From: Planctomycetota bacterium
Lineage (GTDB): Bacteria > Planctomycetota > Uabimicrobiia > Uabimicrobiales > Uabimicrobiaceae
Assembly (NCBI GenBank): GCA_029260735.1
Contig: JAJDCR010000141.1
Location: 92,758 to 156,757, forward strand
Length of the DNA stretch: 64,000 nt
Reading direction: 5' to 3'
Shown here in pieces: positions 25,084 through 34,914 of this stretch (position 1 is the first letter of the stretch; each line of letters starts with the position of its first letter). The notes below the pieces were generated by a model, which saw nothing but the letters and a program-made list of their open reading frames with translations, did not search any database and was not told the origin of the DNA. A program made the translations under genes and the position numbers.

Positions 25084-27969
25084 GTGTTACAAGAAAAAAA
25101 TTTACAAGGCTTAAGTGAAAAACAAGTACTCGAAAGCCGAGCCAAGCACGGAGCCAACATTCTGACTCCCCCAGAAAGAGATCCATGGTGGAAGCTCTTT
25201 CTCGCAAACTTTGAAGACCCTGTGATCCGAATTTTAATGATTGCCGCAGCGCTATCCATAGGTATCGGTGTCATTCATAATAATTACACAGAAGGAATTG
25301 GCATTTTTGTTGCTATTATTTTGGCAACAGGAGTTGCTTTTATCAATGAATATAAAGCAAATTCAGAATTTGATGTTCTGAACAAAGTAAATGATGAAGT
25401 GCCTATAAAAGCCATTCGGGAAGGAAATTTTCTCTCTGTCCAAAGGAAAGATCTCGTTGTAGATGACATTATTATGGTCGAAATGGGGGAAGAGATCCCT
25501 GCCGATGCAGAAGTTGTTCAATCGGTTAACTTTCAAATCGATGAGGCCAAACTAACAGGGGAATCTAATCCTGCAAAAAAATATTCTGAAGATAAAATCA
25601 CGAAAAAAACAGAGCCCTATGCTCAGAATTTAGCTTTAAGAGGGACTATTGTTGCGGATGGGCACGCTCATCTTAGAATAACCAAAGTAGGGGATGCAAC
25701 CGAAATTGGTCAAACAGCTCAAGTTGCCGCAGAAGATACAGACAACATAACCCCTCTCAATAAACAGCTTAATAAGTTGAGTAAACTCATCGGGGTAGTT
25801 GGTTTTGGAGTTGCCACAGCTATTTTTGTGGCCTTGTTTGTCAGAAGTATTATTACCCAAGAAATTCAAATGACCACTGCTCAATGGTTTTTGACAAAAA
25901 TAACAATCGCCTCTATCACTTTGTCTTTAACCATGGTTTGGCTCCCGATCCTTTATGATGCTTTTGAACTCATGAAACTTCGCTTTAAGCCTCCTCGCTT
26001 TTTAGAAGGAGGCTGGAAAGCTTGGTTTTCTTTTTTTCTATTTGGTTCAATATTATGGGGAGTATCTACTTATTTCCTATGGCAAAATGGTAGCATTGAT
26101 CCTGATCCTGCAAAGTGGATTCCTCTCGATACGATTACCAAACTATTGATGTTTTTTATGATAGCTGTCACCGTTATTGTTGTTGCTGTGCCAGAAGGGC
26201 TTGCCTTGAGCGTAACCTTATCCTTGGCCTATAACATGCGCAAAATGATTGCCTCAAACAACCTTGTTCGGAGACTCCATGCTTGTGAGACAATTGGAGC
26301 CGCCACCACCATTTGCACTGATAAAACGGGCACTTTAACCATGAACCAAATGCGAGTAGGGGAAGAGCATTTTCTCTTTCGCAGCTCATCAGATAACATC
26401 AAGGAGACAGACTTACTTTCTCTATCTTGCGCCATCAATAGTACCGCAAATTTACAAAAGAAAGAAGATGGAACATCTTCCGTTTTGGGAAATCCAACAG
26501 AAGGTGCCTTACTTCTTTGGTTAGAGTCTCGTAAAGCCGACTATCAAAAAATTCGAGGAAGCAACTCTATTCTTAAACAGTGGACTTTTACAACCGAACG
26601 CAAATATATGGCAACGATTGCCAAGGTTAAAGAACTGGGAAATCCTGTATTGCTTGTCAAAGGTGCCCCTGAAATTCTTTTATCTCGCAGTAAGCTATGT
26701 AAAGAAAAAGAAGGCGAAAAAGCCTTTTCCGAAAAAGGGCCATGGGAAGAAAAACTTAAGAGTTGTCAAAATAGAGCCATGAGAACCATTGGCTTTGCTT
26801 ACAAAAGCTTACCTAAAGGTAATGAATTTGAGAATGCAAAAGCAGATGAACTTTGCCAAGATTTAACCTGGCTAGGCTTTGTTGCCATATCTGATCCTGT
26901 TCGAGAAGATGTTCCTCAATCGATTCAAACCTGTTTAAATGCAGGGATCGATATAAAAATTGTTACTGGTGACAATGCTGAAACAGCAAAAGAAGTTGCT
27001 CGCCAAGCCCATCTTTGGACAGATGAAGACGATTCAATGCCCGACCGCATTATAACGGGAGGGGATTTTGAAAAATGGAGCCCCGAGGAAGTTCAAGCAA
27101 AAGTAGAAGGGATAAAAATTTTAGCCCGAGCTCGTCCTGCAAATAAAATTGCTTTAGTCAAGGCTCTTCAAAAGAAAAATAAAGTAGTGGCTGTGACAGG
27201 AGATGGAACAAATGATGCTCCTGCCTTAAACCATGCCGATGTAGGGTTAGCAATGGGAAAAACAGGTACATCCATCGCCAAAGAAGCTAGTGATATAATC
27301 CTCCTAGATGACTCCTTCACAAGTCTAACAAAAGGAATCCTATGGGGACGCTCTCTTTACCAAAATATTCAACGCTTTCTTATTTTTCAACTCACCATTA
27401 ACGTAGCTGCTTTAGGAATTGTTCTCCTGGGCCCTTTTATTGGAGTGGAGATTCCTCTAACTGTGATGCAAATGCTATGGGTTAACCTCATCATGGATAC
27501 ATTTGCAGCCTTAGCTTTAGCAACGGAGCCGCCTAATGAAAAGCTAATGCAACGTCCCCCTCGCGATCCTAAAGATTTTATCATAGACAAAAGTATGGCT
27601 AAGCTCATTTTTGGCGGTGGTATTATCTTTATTATCGTAATGGTTGTTATGATTCTAAGCTATTTAGGAGATAACCCCGATAAAGAAAAACTTACCATAT
27701 TCTTCACTACTTTTGTTTTCCTTCAGTTCTGGAATATGTTTAACGCCAAAGCATACGAAACCGGTAAATCGGCCTTCCGAGGCTTTTTTGAAAACAAGGC
27801 TTTCTTTGGAGTAGCTCTCTTAATTTTTGTAGGGCAGGTTGTTATTGTTCAATTTGGAGGCGAGGTTTTTCGGACAACCCCATTAGAACTAATGGACTGG
27901 GTGCAAATAGTAGGGTTTACTTCGATTATCCTTTGGATTGGTGAAATAGGCAGGTTCATCAAGAAATAG
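25084..27969 (+). CDS. P-type Ca2+-translocating ATPase (PMCA/SERCA type)
   Basis: The 961-residue inner-membrane pump begins at GTG 25084. The phosphorylated Asp is in CTDKTGTLT (about residue 413). TGDNAETAKEVA and GDGTNDAPAL are the hinge motifs, and LTGES is the actuator loop. The helix-4 ion motif VPEGLALSVTL (PEGL, with Glu) matches Ca2+ pumps of the P2B group. Between membrane segments 3 and 4 there is an insertion of roughly 60-70 residues with an extra hydrophobic stretch (AWFSFFLFGSILWGVSTYFLW). The neighbour is convergent and unrelated. Likely exports Ca2+; the ion is inferred from family. Confidence 0.92.
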   Translation: MLQEKNLQGLSEKQVLESRAKHGANILTPPERDPWWKLFLANFEDPVIRILMIAAALSIGIGVIHNNYTEGIGIFVAIILATGVAFINEYKANSEFDVLNKVNDEVPIKAIREGNFLSVQRKDLVVDDIIMVEMGEEIPADAEVVQSVNFQIDEAKLTGESNPAKKYSEDKITKKTEPYAQNLALRGTIVADGHAHLRITKVGDATEIGQTAQVAAEDTDNITPLNKQLNKLSKLIGVVGFGVATAIFVALFVRSIITQEIQMTTAQWFLTKITIASITLSLTMVWLPILYDAFELMKLRFKPPRFLEGGWKAWFSFFLFGSILWGVSTYFLWQNGSIDPDPAKWIPLDTITKLLMFFMIAVTVIVVAVPEGLALSVTLSLAYNMRKMIASNNLVRRLHACETIGAATTICTDKTGTLTMNQMRVGEEHFLFRSSSDNIKETDLLSLSCAINSTANLQKKEDGTSSVLGNPTEGALLLWLESRKADYQKIRGSNSILKQWTFTTERKYMATIAKVKELGNPVLLVKGAPEILLSRSKLCKEKEGEKAFSEKGPWEEKLKSCQNRAMRTIGFAYKSLPKGNEFENAKADELCQDLTWLGFVAISDPVREDVPQSIQTCLNAGIDIKIVTGDNAETAKEVARQAHLWTDEDDSMPDRIITGGDFEKWSPEEVQAKVEGIKILARARPANKIALVKALQKKNKVVAVTGDGTNDAPALNHADVGLAMGKTGTSIAKEASDIILLDDSFTSLTKGILWGRSLYQNIQRFLIFQLTINVAALGIVLLGPFIGVEIPLTVMQMLWVNLIMDTFAALALATEPPNEKLMQRPPRDPKDFIIDKSMAKLIFGGGIIFIIVMVVMILSYLGDNPDKEKLTIFFTTFVFLQFWNMFNAKAYETGKSAFRGFFENKAFFGVALLIFVGQVVIVQFGGEVFRTTPLELMDWVQIVGFTSIILWIGEIGRFIKK

Positions 27970-27972
27970 GGG

Positions 27973-28012
27973 ATGCCAGTGGAGGATTAACTTGTCCTCC
28001 GCTGGTATTTTT
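27973..28012. terminator. bidirectional terminator between convergent genes
   Basis: CCAGTGGAGGA (27976-27986) pairs with TCCTCCGCTGG (27995-28005) with one G-T wobble. The loop is 8 bases and TATTTTTA follows. It lies between the Ca2+-ATPase stop and the convergent pseudokinase stop. Confidence 0.75.
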
Positions 28013-28019
28013 AGGACAA

Positions 28020-30365
28020 TTACTCCTCCTTATTGAAGTATTTATAAATGTCCTTAGAGTTCCGGTTTTCTTTTTCAGGAGGCCTTTGCTCATCAGCAGG
28101 AGGACGCGGAGGAACAAAGAATGTTTTTCCTGTTTGTCCTGGAGAGGCTACTGGTGGTTTACCATAGATGGAACGACTGCTATTTTCCATAGAGTTGTTT
28201 TCTCTAGGGATAGTTCTTCCCTTTGTTGTACCTCTAGGCTTGGGCATAAAAGAAGAGTCAACAGTAGGCATAGGACTAGCCATACCAGATTTAGATGCCA
28301 TAAAATTATCCATAGGGTGCCTTCCCGTTTGATTATTGATACCTCTTCCGTCTGGGGAAGGATGCCCATACATAGATTGGGAATTATTTAGACCACGAGA
28401 CGAAGGCATATTTTGAGGTGCCATATTTTGCTGAGTTCGTCCTCGTGATTGATAAGGATCAAAGCCTCCCTGAGTATTTCCTGGTGGCATCATATTCGGA
28501 TTTTGTATCCGCGATGTTGTGTTCAGTCCTTGAGGTGGCATATTTTGAGGCGGCATATTTTGAGGCGGCATATTTTGCTGAGTTCTTCCTCGTGACTGAT
28601 AAGGATCAAAACCTCCCTGATTATTCCCTGGTGGCATCATATTCGGATTTTGTGTCCGCGATGTCATATTCAGTCCTTGAGGTGGCATATTTTGAGGTGG
28701 CATATTTTGAGATGGCATCCCCTGCTGGGTTCGTCCTCGTGATTGATAAGGATCAAAACCTCCTTGAGAATTCTTAAAGTTCGGCCCTCGCGTACTCTGC
28801 AAGTTCATATTTTGAGTTGGCATATTTTGAGATGGCATATTTTGAGATGGCATCCCTTGCTGGGTTCGTCCTCGTGATTGATAAGGATCAAAACCTCCTT
28901 GAGAATTCGTAAAGTTTGGTCCTCGCGAATTCTGTAGATGACTAGAAGTATCTCTCTGATACTTAGAAACATTCATCCGAGTATTAGCGAGAGAGCTAGA
29001 ATTCATCATCGAAGACGGAATTCGCCCTGTTACTCCCGGACTAAAATGAGACTGGGGTTCATCAGTTTCTGGAGTCAATTTAGGAATATAGGGTTTTGTC
29101 ACTAAGAGATTAGCTTCTCGAGCAAGTCCTGGAAATATATAGTTTAAAACATCAACCAATGTTCCAGCATTTACTCTATGCTTAACTGGTGCTGTGCACA
29201 TATCAAATAGCAGAATTAAGGCATCTAAGTAAAAGTCTTTTAAGAAATGAAAATTTCCTTGATTGGAAGATAGTTTATTCCGATTTCCGACCATGTAGTT
29301 AGTAAAATCTTTCACAGAATGAAAACGACGACAACTACGTGATATTTGATTACAAGTGTCAATGACTCTCTCTAAAGAGAATTTAACAATTAGCTTTTTA
29401 TCAATAGCTTCTAAGTCTTTTTGAAGCCCCCCTTCCGACCAAAAAAGAGGGGATATTTCTCGAATAAACTGATCTTCTTCTAGTAGAGAATTTGAAAACT
29501 GAAGATGTTTTTTAAGGAGATGACGACAATGATTACGATACTGGGAAAGAATTTTATTTTGATAGATGTATGATATACTCTCAATGATAGCCTCTATATT
29601 TTGCCCTGTGCTATCAAAGATCTTCACTCCGCTTAGGTAGTTCATCAATACTAAACCCAGCGACCAGATATCCGTTTTGTTACTGACTTCTTCCATACAA
29701 AAAGAAACCTTTTGGATTTCCTGGTCAACATCAACAAAAAAAACTTCGGGAGGAAGCCAAGTCGGATCAGAGTAAATCGCAGCATTATTTGGCATAGCGG
29801 AGGTAACTATCTCCTCCAAGCTCTTAGCTGTTTCCCAGTGAGTAAGAACAGGCATCCTGTCATAAAACTGAATGCTACTAGGGTTAATGCTGCTGTGAAC
29901 TATTTGTTGTTGTTCTAAGTATTGTACAGTTTCGGTCAAAAGATAAAATATTTTTAAGGCTTCAAAATGAGAAATATTTTGCTGTTGTTCGCTCTGTTGA
30001 AAACGAATAGAAGCAGGTACAACAAAGCAACTTAAGTAAAAAGGGAGCTTCTTATCTTTGGCTAAAATATTACTTTGAGCTATCCTTGGAATGTGAGCAT
30101 TACCAGGAGTAGCCAATATTTCCAGCTTACTAATCTCGTTTTGAAGATATTTATGAGTTTTCCCCAAAGGAGGAGCTGGAATTTTTAACCAAAAAGATTT
30201 TTGTTTTCTTTGGTTGGGAAGTCGGACAATGAAAATTTCTCCAAACTGCTCTTCGCCCAAAAAGCTGTCGACAAAAACAGCATTAGGAGAATCCAGTTTA
30301 ACGTTTCCTGGAACAAGTTTTCCATCTAAAATTTGCTTTCCGACTAGCAGTTTATCAAGAGCCAT
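28020..30365 (-). CDS. pseudokinase with repetitive Met/Pro/Gln-rich C-terminal region
   Basis: The 781 residues start with a Hanks-type kinase fold. The Gly-loop-like GEEQFGEIF, the lysine in WLKIP, WLPPEV (APE position) and KTDIWSLGLVLM are recognisable. The catalytic loop reads IVHSSINPSSI instead of HRDxKPxN, and DFG is replaced by THWE, so phosphotransfer is not expected. A middle region of about 190 residues is unrecognised. The C-terminal third is low-complexity, including four tandem copies of a unit centred on GGFDPYQSRGRTQQ followed by QNMPPQNMPPQ. It is a single gene behind a long AT-rich upstream region. A scaffold role is plausible. Confidence 0.85.
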   Translation of the reverse strand: MALDKLLVGKQILDGKLVPGNVKLDSPNAVFVDSFLGEEQFGEIFIVRLPNQRKQKSFWLKIPAPPLGKTHKYLQNEISKLEILATPGNAHIPRIAQSNILAKDKKLPFYLSCFVVPASIRFQQSEQQQNISHFEALKIFYLLTETVQYLEQQQIVHSSINPSSIQFYDRMPVLTHWETAKSLEEIVTSAMPNNAAIYSDPTWLPPEVFFVDVDQEIQKVSFCMEEVSNKTDIWSLGLVLMNYLSGVKIFDSTGQNIEAIIESISYIYQNKILSQYRNHCRHLLKKHLQFSNSLLEEDQFIREISPLFWSEGGLQKDLEAIDKKLIVKFSLERVIDTCNQISRSCRRFHSVKDFTNYMVGNRNKLSSNQGNFHFLKDFYLDALILLFDMCTAPVKHRVNAGTLVDVLNYIFPGLAREANLLVTKPYIPKLTPETDEPQSHFSPGVTGRIPSSMMNSSSLANTRMNVSKYQRDTSSHLQNSRGPNFTNSQGGFDPYQSRGRTQQGMPSQNMPSQNMPTQNMNLQSTRGPNFKNSQGGFDPYQSRGRTQQGMPSQNMPPQNMPPQGLNMTSRTQNPNMMPPGNNQGGFDPYQSRGRTQQNMPPQNMPPQNMPPQGLNTTSRIQNPNMMPPGNTQGGFDPYQSRGRTQQNMAPQNMPSSRGLNNSQSMYGHPSPDGRGINNQTGRHPMDNFMASKSGMASPMPTVDSSFMPKPRGTTKGRTIPRENNSMENSSRSIYGKPPVASPGQTGKTFFVPPRPPADEQRPPEKENRNSKDIYKYFNKEE
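28415..28925 (-). repeat. tandem coding repeat, four units of about 135-150 bp
   Basis: The segment encoding GGFDPYQSRGRTQQ plus a Met/Pro/Gln spacer recurs four times inside the pseudokinase gene. The DNA itself is highly similar between units, starting near 28441, 28591, 28733 and 28868 on the plus strand. This suggests recent duplication and likely length variation. Confidence 0.85.
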
Positions 30366-30478
30366 TCCCTGCCCTTACACTATTATGAACCCATATTTTG
30401 ATTAATACCGTTTACACTAAGCAATTAGAGGTAGAGCCTCTCATAAAGTTTTTACAAAATAGTGAAAATTTTATCTTT

Positions 30479-30511
30479 TAACAAAAATGTAACAAAAACA
30501 TAACAGAAATG
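30479..30511. promoter_or_regulatory. three 11-bp direct repeats (TAACA boxes)
   Basis: TAACA occurs at 30479, 30490 and 30501, each followed by a similar AAAAA/GAAAT stretch, so the period is exactly 11 bases. This helical phasing resembles OmpR/PhoB-family response-regulator sites. They lie about 115-145 bases upstream of the pseudokinase start. Confidence 0.4.
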
Positions 30512-30832
30512 GCACAGACTTATTCTTAATTAGAAAAGACTGCCATTTAAGGGCAACATTGTCGGAAGATAAAAGAATTTCAGATGAATTTGTAAAGTTT
30601 TTTATGGGCGCTCTTTAAAATTTACCCCTAAGAAAATTTCAAAAGCTGGTTGATTTTTGACCGATAATATTAGAGTCTACTATAAAATTAACTACTTTTT
30701 TTCAGTAAGTTCATAGTATTTAGTAAAAAAGTCTAATAGAAATTGTCTATCTTTTTTAATAGAATAACAAAAAATTTGTTAAATTTAAAGTCAGGATTTG
30801 TAAAAATAACATTTGCAAAGGTATTTTTTCTT

Positions 30833-30849
30833 CTTTATAGTCTATAAAG
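30833..30849. promoter_or_regulatory. 17-bp palindrome upstream of the phosphorelay operon
   Basis: CTTTATAG, one base, CTATAAAG (30833-30849) is perfect. It lies about 73 bases before the histidine kinase start and could be an operator or overlap a promoter. Confidence 0.4.
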
Positions 30850-30921
30850 TAAACAGTTTCGGACTAAAAAACTTTATTTTCCAATAGTCTCAAGAACTAG
30901 CATTTTTTTGGAACAACCACT

Positions 30922-32136
30922 ATGACTGAACCTCCTCACGAGTCGAAAAGGATTCTTCTTTCTGCAATCGACGTTCTTCCTCTCTATATAGCAACTTTGG
31001 ATGGGGAGGGAAATATTTGTGCAGCAAACCTAGCTTGGCGCAATCATAAAGACCCCTATTCGTTGTTTGGTAATCATTGCTTGGAAAATGCGTCGTATTT
31101 AAAATTATGTACCAGCTCAAAAAAATATATCCCTGAATCCTTCGTTATAGCAAGGGCTTTAAATCAAATACTCCAGCTTCAGAGACACGACTTTCACATG
31201 GAATACCGCTACATACACAATCAAACATCTAGGTGGTTTTCTCTAAAGGCAGCTCTTTGCCAAGAAGAAAATGATTTCAAAGTAGTCGTTATGCATGAAG
31301 AAATAACCGCTCGCAAAAAAGCAGAGCAAGCTCTTCAGGAAACTAATATAGAGTTAGCGATACAAAGAGACAATGCTCTTAACGCCAGTCAAGCCAAAAG
31401 TGAATTCGTTGCCAATATGAGCCATGAGTTAAGAACTCCTCTCAATGCCATTATTGGTTACAGTGAACTAATGCTAGAAGAAGCAGAAGAAAAAAATAAT
31501 GCCGCTGCAATTCCTGATCTCCAAAAAGTTTTCTCAGCAGGAAAACAACTTTTATCTATAATAAATGATATACTTGACCTTTCCAAAATAGAAGCAGGAA
31601 AGATGGAACTGCTTGTAGAAAGTTTTTCTGTTGATTCCTTAGTAGAGGTGGTTGTATCTATGATAAAACCTTTAGCAGAAGAAAAAGGGAACTCTCTTCA
31701 CATCGAAATTTCGGGTAATTTAGGCACAATAGACGCCGATGTTAAAAGAGTTAAGCAAATACTTCTAAATCTCTTATCTAATGCTTGTAAGTTTACTGAA
31801 AAAGGAGTTATTCGTCTAAGAGTTACGAGAGAAGAAAAAGATGGCAAAGATTGGGTATTTTTCTATGTCGAAGATTCTGGGATTGGGATCAGCAAAGAGC
31901 AAATGAGTCGCCTTTTTCGAAACTTCTCTCAAGCAGATGCATACATAACAGGACAATATGGAGGAACAGGCTTAGGTTTAGCTCTAAGCCGCAAATTTAG
32001 TCAGATGATGAAAGGCGATATTTCCTTGGATAGTACTCTTGGAAAAGGATCGACATTTATTGTCAAACTACCCGCCATTGCAAAAACTTCTTTGAACAAC
32101 GACACATCCGTCATTCAACGATTTGAGGAGACTTGA
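30922..32136 (+). CDS. PAS-containing sensor histidine kinase
   Basis: The 404-residue protein has a PAS-like sensor (about 12-130), HisKA dimer domain with MSHELRTPLNAI (His about 168) and a HATPase domain (LNLLSNACKFTEKG, EDSGIGISKEQ, YGGTGLGLALS). There is no membrane helix, so it senses something in the cytoplasm. It is the first gene of a five-gene phosphorelay cluster. Its stop lies 1 base before the next ATG, preceded by GAGGAG. Confidence 0.93.
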   Translation: MTEPPHESKRILLSAIDVLPLYIATLDGEGNICAANLAWRNHKDPYSLFGNHCLENASYLKLCTSSKKYIPESFVIARALNQILQLQRHDFHMEYRYIHNQTSRWFSLKAALCQEENDFKVVVMHEEITARKKAEQALQETNIELAIQRDNALNASQAKSEFVANMSHELRTPLNAIIGYSELMLEEAEEKNNAAAIPDLQKVFSAGKQLLSIINDILDLSKIEAGKMELLVESFSVDSLVEVVVSMIKPLAEEKGNSLHIEISGNLGTIDADVKRVKQILLNLLSNACKFTEKGVIRLRVTREEKDGKDWVFFYVEDSGIGISKEQMSRLFRNFSQADAYITGQYGGTGLGLALSRKFSQMMKGDISLDSTLGKGSTFIVKLPAIAKTSLNNDTSVIQRFEET

Positions 32137-32137
32137 T

Positions 32138-32518
32138 ATGTCCAAAAGAATACTTTTGGTCGAAGACAATGAGATGAATCGAGACATGTTAAAAAGGCGC
32201 TTAGAACGTAAAGGCTACGAAGTCATTGTTGCAGTAGATGGACAACAAGGAGTCGAGGTTGCCCGAAGTGTCATACCTGACTTAATATTAATGGATATGA
32301 GCCTACCAATAGTAGATGGATGGTCTGCCACAACACAAATTAAAGAACTGAGCCAACTAAACCATATTCCCATTATAGCCCTTACTGCTCACGCTATGGC
32401 TGGGGATCGTGAAAAGGCAATGGAAGCAGGCTGCGATGACTACGACACCAAGCCAATTGAATTCAAAAGGTTGCTCGAAAAAATAAAGAATTTCCTCCAG
32501 CAAGGAGATCATTCATGA
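32138..32518 (+). CDS. single-domain response regulator
   Basis: From ATG 32138 (GAGGAG upstream) the product is about 126 residues, just one receiver domain. The acidic pair is in LLVEDNEMNRD, the phosphorylated Asp in LILMDMSLP, the Thr in IALTAHAM and the Lys in DTKPIEF. No output domain is present, so it is probably a phosphate shuttle or protein-binding switch of the DivK/CheY sort. Its stop overlaps the next start by 4 bases. Confidence 0.93.
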   Translation: MSKRILLVEDNEMNRDMLKRRLERKGYEVIVAVDGQQGVEVARSVIPDLILMDMSLPIVDGWSATTQIKELSQLNHIPIIALTAHAMAGDREKAMEAGCDDYDTKPIEFKRLLEKIKNFLQQGDHS

Positions 32519-34500
32519 GCGAAGAAGAAGGTCTACTTTTAGTCGTTGATGACAATGAAATGAATAGAGAAGTTCTTTCTCGGCGACTTCTTCGGAAAGG
32601 CTATGAAGTAATTATTGCAGAGGGTGGAAAGATTGCCTTAGAGCTTATAAAAGAACATGCATTTGACCTTGTATTACTAGACATTATGATGCCTGAAATC
32701 AATGGTATTGATGTTCTAAAAAAAGTTCGCCAAGATTATAGCCCTATAGAGCTTCCTGTTGTTATGGTAACAGCCAAAGACGATGGAGATGGAATTATCG
32801 AAGCTCTAAACTTAGGAGCAAATGACTATATTACAAAGCCGATAGATTTTCCTGTCGCTTTTGCTAGAGTTCGAGCTCAAATGCAATGTAGGAATGCCGA
32901 GAAAGCACTCAAGGAAAGCGAAGAGCGATACCGCGATCTTTTCGATAATGCCCACGATCTAATTCAAATTGTTTCTAATCAAGAGCAGTTTCTTTATGTC
33001 AACCAGGTTTGGAAAGAAACTCTAGGATACAACCAAGAAGAAATAGAAAAATTTACAAGCACTGATATCATTCATCCTGACGAAAGAAAAAACTACTGGG
33101 ATGCCCTCCAAAGAACTCAGCAACATCAAGGGATCGAAAGTTTTGAGACAGTATTAATGACAAAAGAAGGGGAAAGTATTTTTGTTGAAGCTGGAATTAG
33201 TTGTCGCTACAAGAACGATAAGCACATTACAACACGAGGAATTTTTCACAATATTACAGAGCGAAAAAAAGTCGATCAAATGAAAAATGAGTTCATCTCG
33301 ATGGTATCTCATGAACTACGAACCCCTTTAACTTCCATTAAAGGCTCTCTTGGTTTATTAAACGGTGGTATCGCAGGAGAACTTTCTACCCAAGCAAAAA
33401 CTTTAATAGAAATAGCTTATAACAATAGCGAGCGTTTAGTTCGCTTAATCAATGACATTCTCGATATCGAAAAAATTGAATGTGGAAAAATGGTCTTCAA
33501 GCTAGAAAATCTAGATTTAATACCTATCATTGAACAAGCTGTTGAGTCAAACCAAGGGTTTGCTAACCAATACCAAGTAAATTTATCGTTTAAAAAATTA
33601 GAATCAAATATATACGTAAAGGTCGATAGTGATCGCCTTTTTCAAGTTTTAACAAATTTGCTTTCTAACGCAGTCAAGTATTCCCCTAGCAATGACAATG
33701 TTACCATAGAGATTGTTCACAAAGAAGATAAAGTATCTGTTCTTGTATCAGACAAAGGACCTGGTATTCCAGAAGAATTTCAAAGTCGTATTTTTGGTAA
33801 GTTTTCTCAAGCAGACTCTTCTGCAACTCGCAAAAAAGGCGGAACAGGTTTAGGCTTAAATATATCAAAAGCGATTATTGAACGATTTAAAGGAGAGATA
33901 GGCTTCCAAACAAAGACTGATCAAGGAACAACTTTTTACTTTACTTTACCTACTTGTCCAGAGATCTCAGAGACCACTAATAAAGCAGACATATCTGATG
34001 TATCTATTTTGTCTACTCCACCTAACTCAACTACTTCATCTACTTTAGTTGTTCCACCTATTTCATCTATTTCGCCAGAAGAAACAAACCACGCGACCTC
34101 AGAAACACAGGAAATAAACTCGAAAATACCCGCTAAAACAAAAAAACATATTTTACATTTAGAAAAAGACCCTGACGTTTTTCGTGTTGTTTCTCAAATG
34201 TTAGAAAACTTTGCAGAAATATATTATTCTTCTACTATAGAAGAATCTAAGGCGCCACTCAATCATGGTAAATTTGATTTAATCATTATGGATGCCTGTA
34301 TAGAAAAAACATCCGAAGAAGAGCTCTTGAAAAAAATAGACTCCGAGAATTTAGGAAACACTCCCATAGTCTTTTTGACAACACAAGAGCTTACTGTAGA
34401 AAACTCTAAGAATGTAAAAGCTATTTTAGTAAAAAGTCGCTTTTCTAATGAAAAACTCGTTCAAACAATTAAAGAATGTCTTAATCACATAGACTCCTAG
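32515..34500 (+). CDS. hybrid kinase: receiver-PAS-histidine kinase-degenerate receiver
   Basis: The 661 residues read as an N-terminal receiver (VVDDNEMNREV, LVLLDIMMPEING, ITKPIDF), a PAS domain (about 140-255), HisKA with MVSHELRTPLTSI (His about 266), HATPase (LTNLLSNAVKYSP, KGGTGLGLNIS) and a Ser/Thr-rich linker. The last 120 residues form a second receiver-like fold that keeps LIIMDACI and ILVKSRF but has a weak acidic cluster (LEKDPD). Receiver domains at both ends is uncommon. It is soluble. GAGATC upstream of the ATG is a fair ribosome site. Confidence 0.92.
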   Translation: MSEEEGLLLVVDDNEMNREVLSRRLLRKGYEVIIAEGGKIALELIKEHAFDLVLLDIMMPEINGIDVLKKVRQDYSPIELPVVMVTAKDDGDGIIEALNLGANDYITKPIDFPVAFARVRAQMQCRNAEKALKESEERYRDLFDNAHDLIQIVSNQEQFLYVNQVWKETLGYNQEEIEKFTSTDIIHPDERKNYWDALQRTQQHQGIESFETVLMTKEGESIFVEAGISCRYKNDKHITTRGIFHNITERKKVDQMKNEFISMVSHELRTPLTSIKGSLGLLNGGIAGELSTQAKTLIEIAYNNSERLVRLINDILDIEKIECGKMVFKLENLDLIPIIEQAVESNQGFANQYQVNLSFKKLESNIYVKVDSDRLFQVLTNLLSNAVKYSPSNDNVTIEIVHKEDKVSVLVSDKGPGIPEEFQSRIFGKFSQADSSATRKKGGTGLGLNISKAIIERFKGEIGFQTKTDQGTTFYFTLPTCPEISETTNKADISDVSILSTPPNSTTSSTLVVPPISSISPEETNHATSETQEINSKIPAKTKKHILHLEKDPDVFRVVSQMLENFAEIYYSSTIEESKAPLNHGKFDLIIMDACIEKTSEEELLKKIDSENLGNTPIVFLTTQELTVENSKNVKAILVKSRFSNEKLVQTIKECLNHIDS

Positions 34501-34515
34501 GAGAAAGGAAAACTC

Positions 34516-34914
34516 ATGACTCCTACTGCCTTACATAAAATTCTCTACGTTGAAGATGAAATAGATATTCAAGCTATTGCCAAATTGGCCCTCGAAAATA
34601 TAGGTGGTTTTGAAGTCAAAATATGTAGCTCCGGACAAGAAGCTTTAGAAAAAGTGGAATGTTTTTCGCCCGATTTGATCATTCTGGATGTTATGATGCC
34701 AGGAATGGATGGACCAAAAACAATGGAGGAGCTACGAAAAATTGAAGCTATTTCGACAACTCCAGTCATCTTTATGACAGCAAAGGTGCAACAAACAGAG
34801 GTAGAAAGCTATAAATCTCTGGGAGCTCTAAATGTTATTTCAAAACCTTTCGATCCTATGACGCTAGCTAGCACCATCAAAAGTATTTGGGATACTCACC
34901 ATGAGTGCACCTGA
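34516..34914 (+). CDS. single-domain response regulator
   Basis: The 132-residue receiver has YVEDEIDIQA (acidic pair), LIILDVMMPGMDG (Asp about 58), IFMTAKV and VISKPFDP. There is no output domain. It overlaps the Hpt gene by 14 bases, the usual arrangement of translationally coupled phosphorelay partners. Confidence 0.93.
   Translation: MTPTALHKILYVEDEIDIQAIAKLALENIGGFEVKICSSGQEALEKVECFSPDLIILDVMMPGMDGPKTMEELRKIEAISTTPVIFMTAKVQQTEVESYKSLGALNVISKPFDPMTLASTIKSIWDTHHECT

Larger units (their letters stand above)
30366..30921. other. 556-bp AT-rich intergenic region between divergent signalling genes
   Basis: No gene is seen. It holds the promoters of the pseudokinase (minus) and the phosphorelay operon (plus). 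It also holds three 11-base direct repeats near 30479-30511 and a 17-bp palindrome at 30833-30849, listed separately. Confidence 0.6.

Noticed and set aside
28415..28925. Tandem repeats considered as a CRISPR array, and a plus-strand frame of 119 residues through them
   Set aside because: The repeats are in frame within the pseudokinase gene and the intervening parts are also repetitive, not unique spacers. The plus-strand frame is the complement of the repeats.
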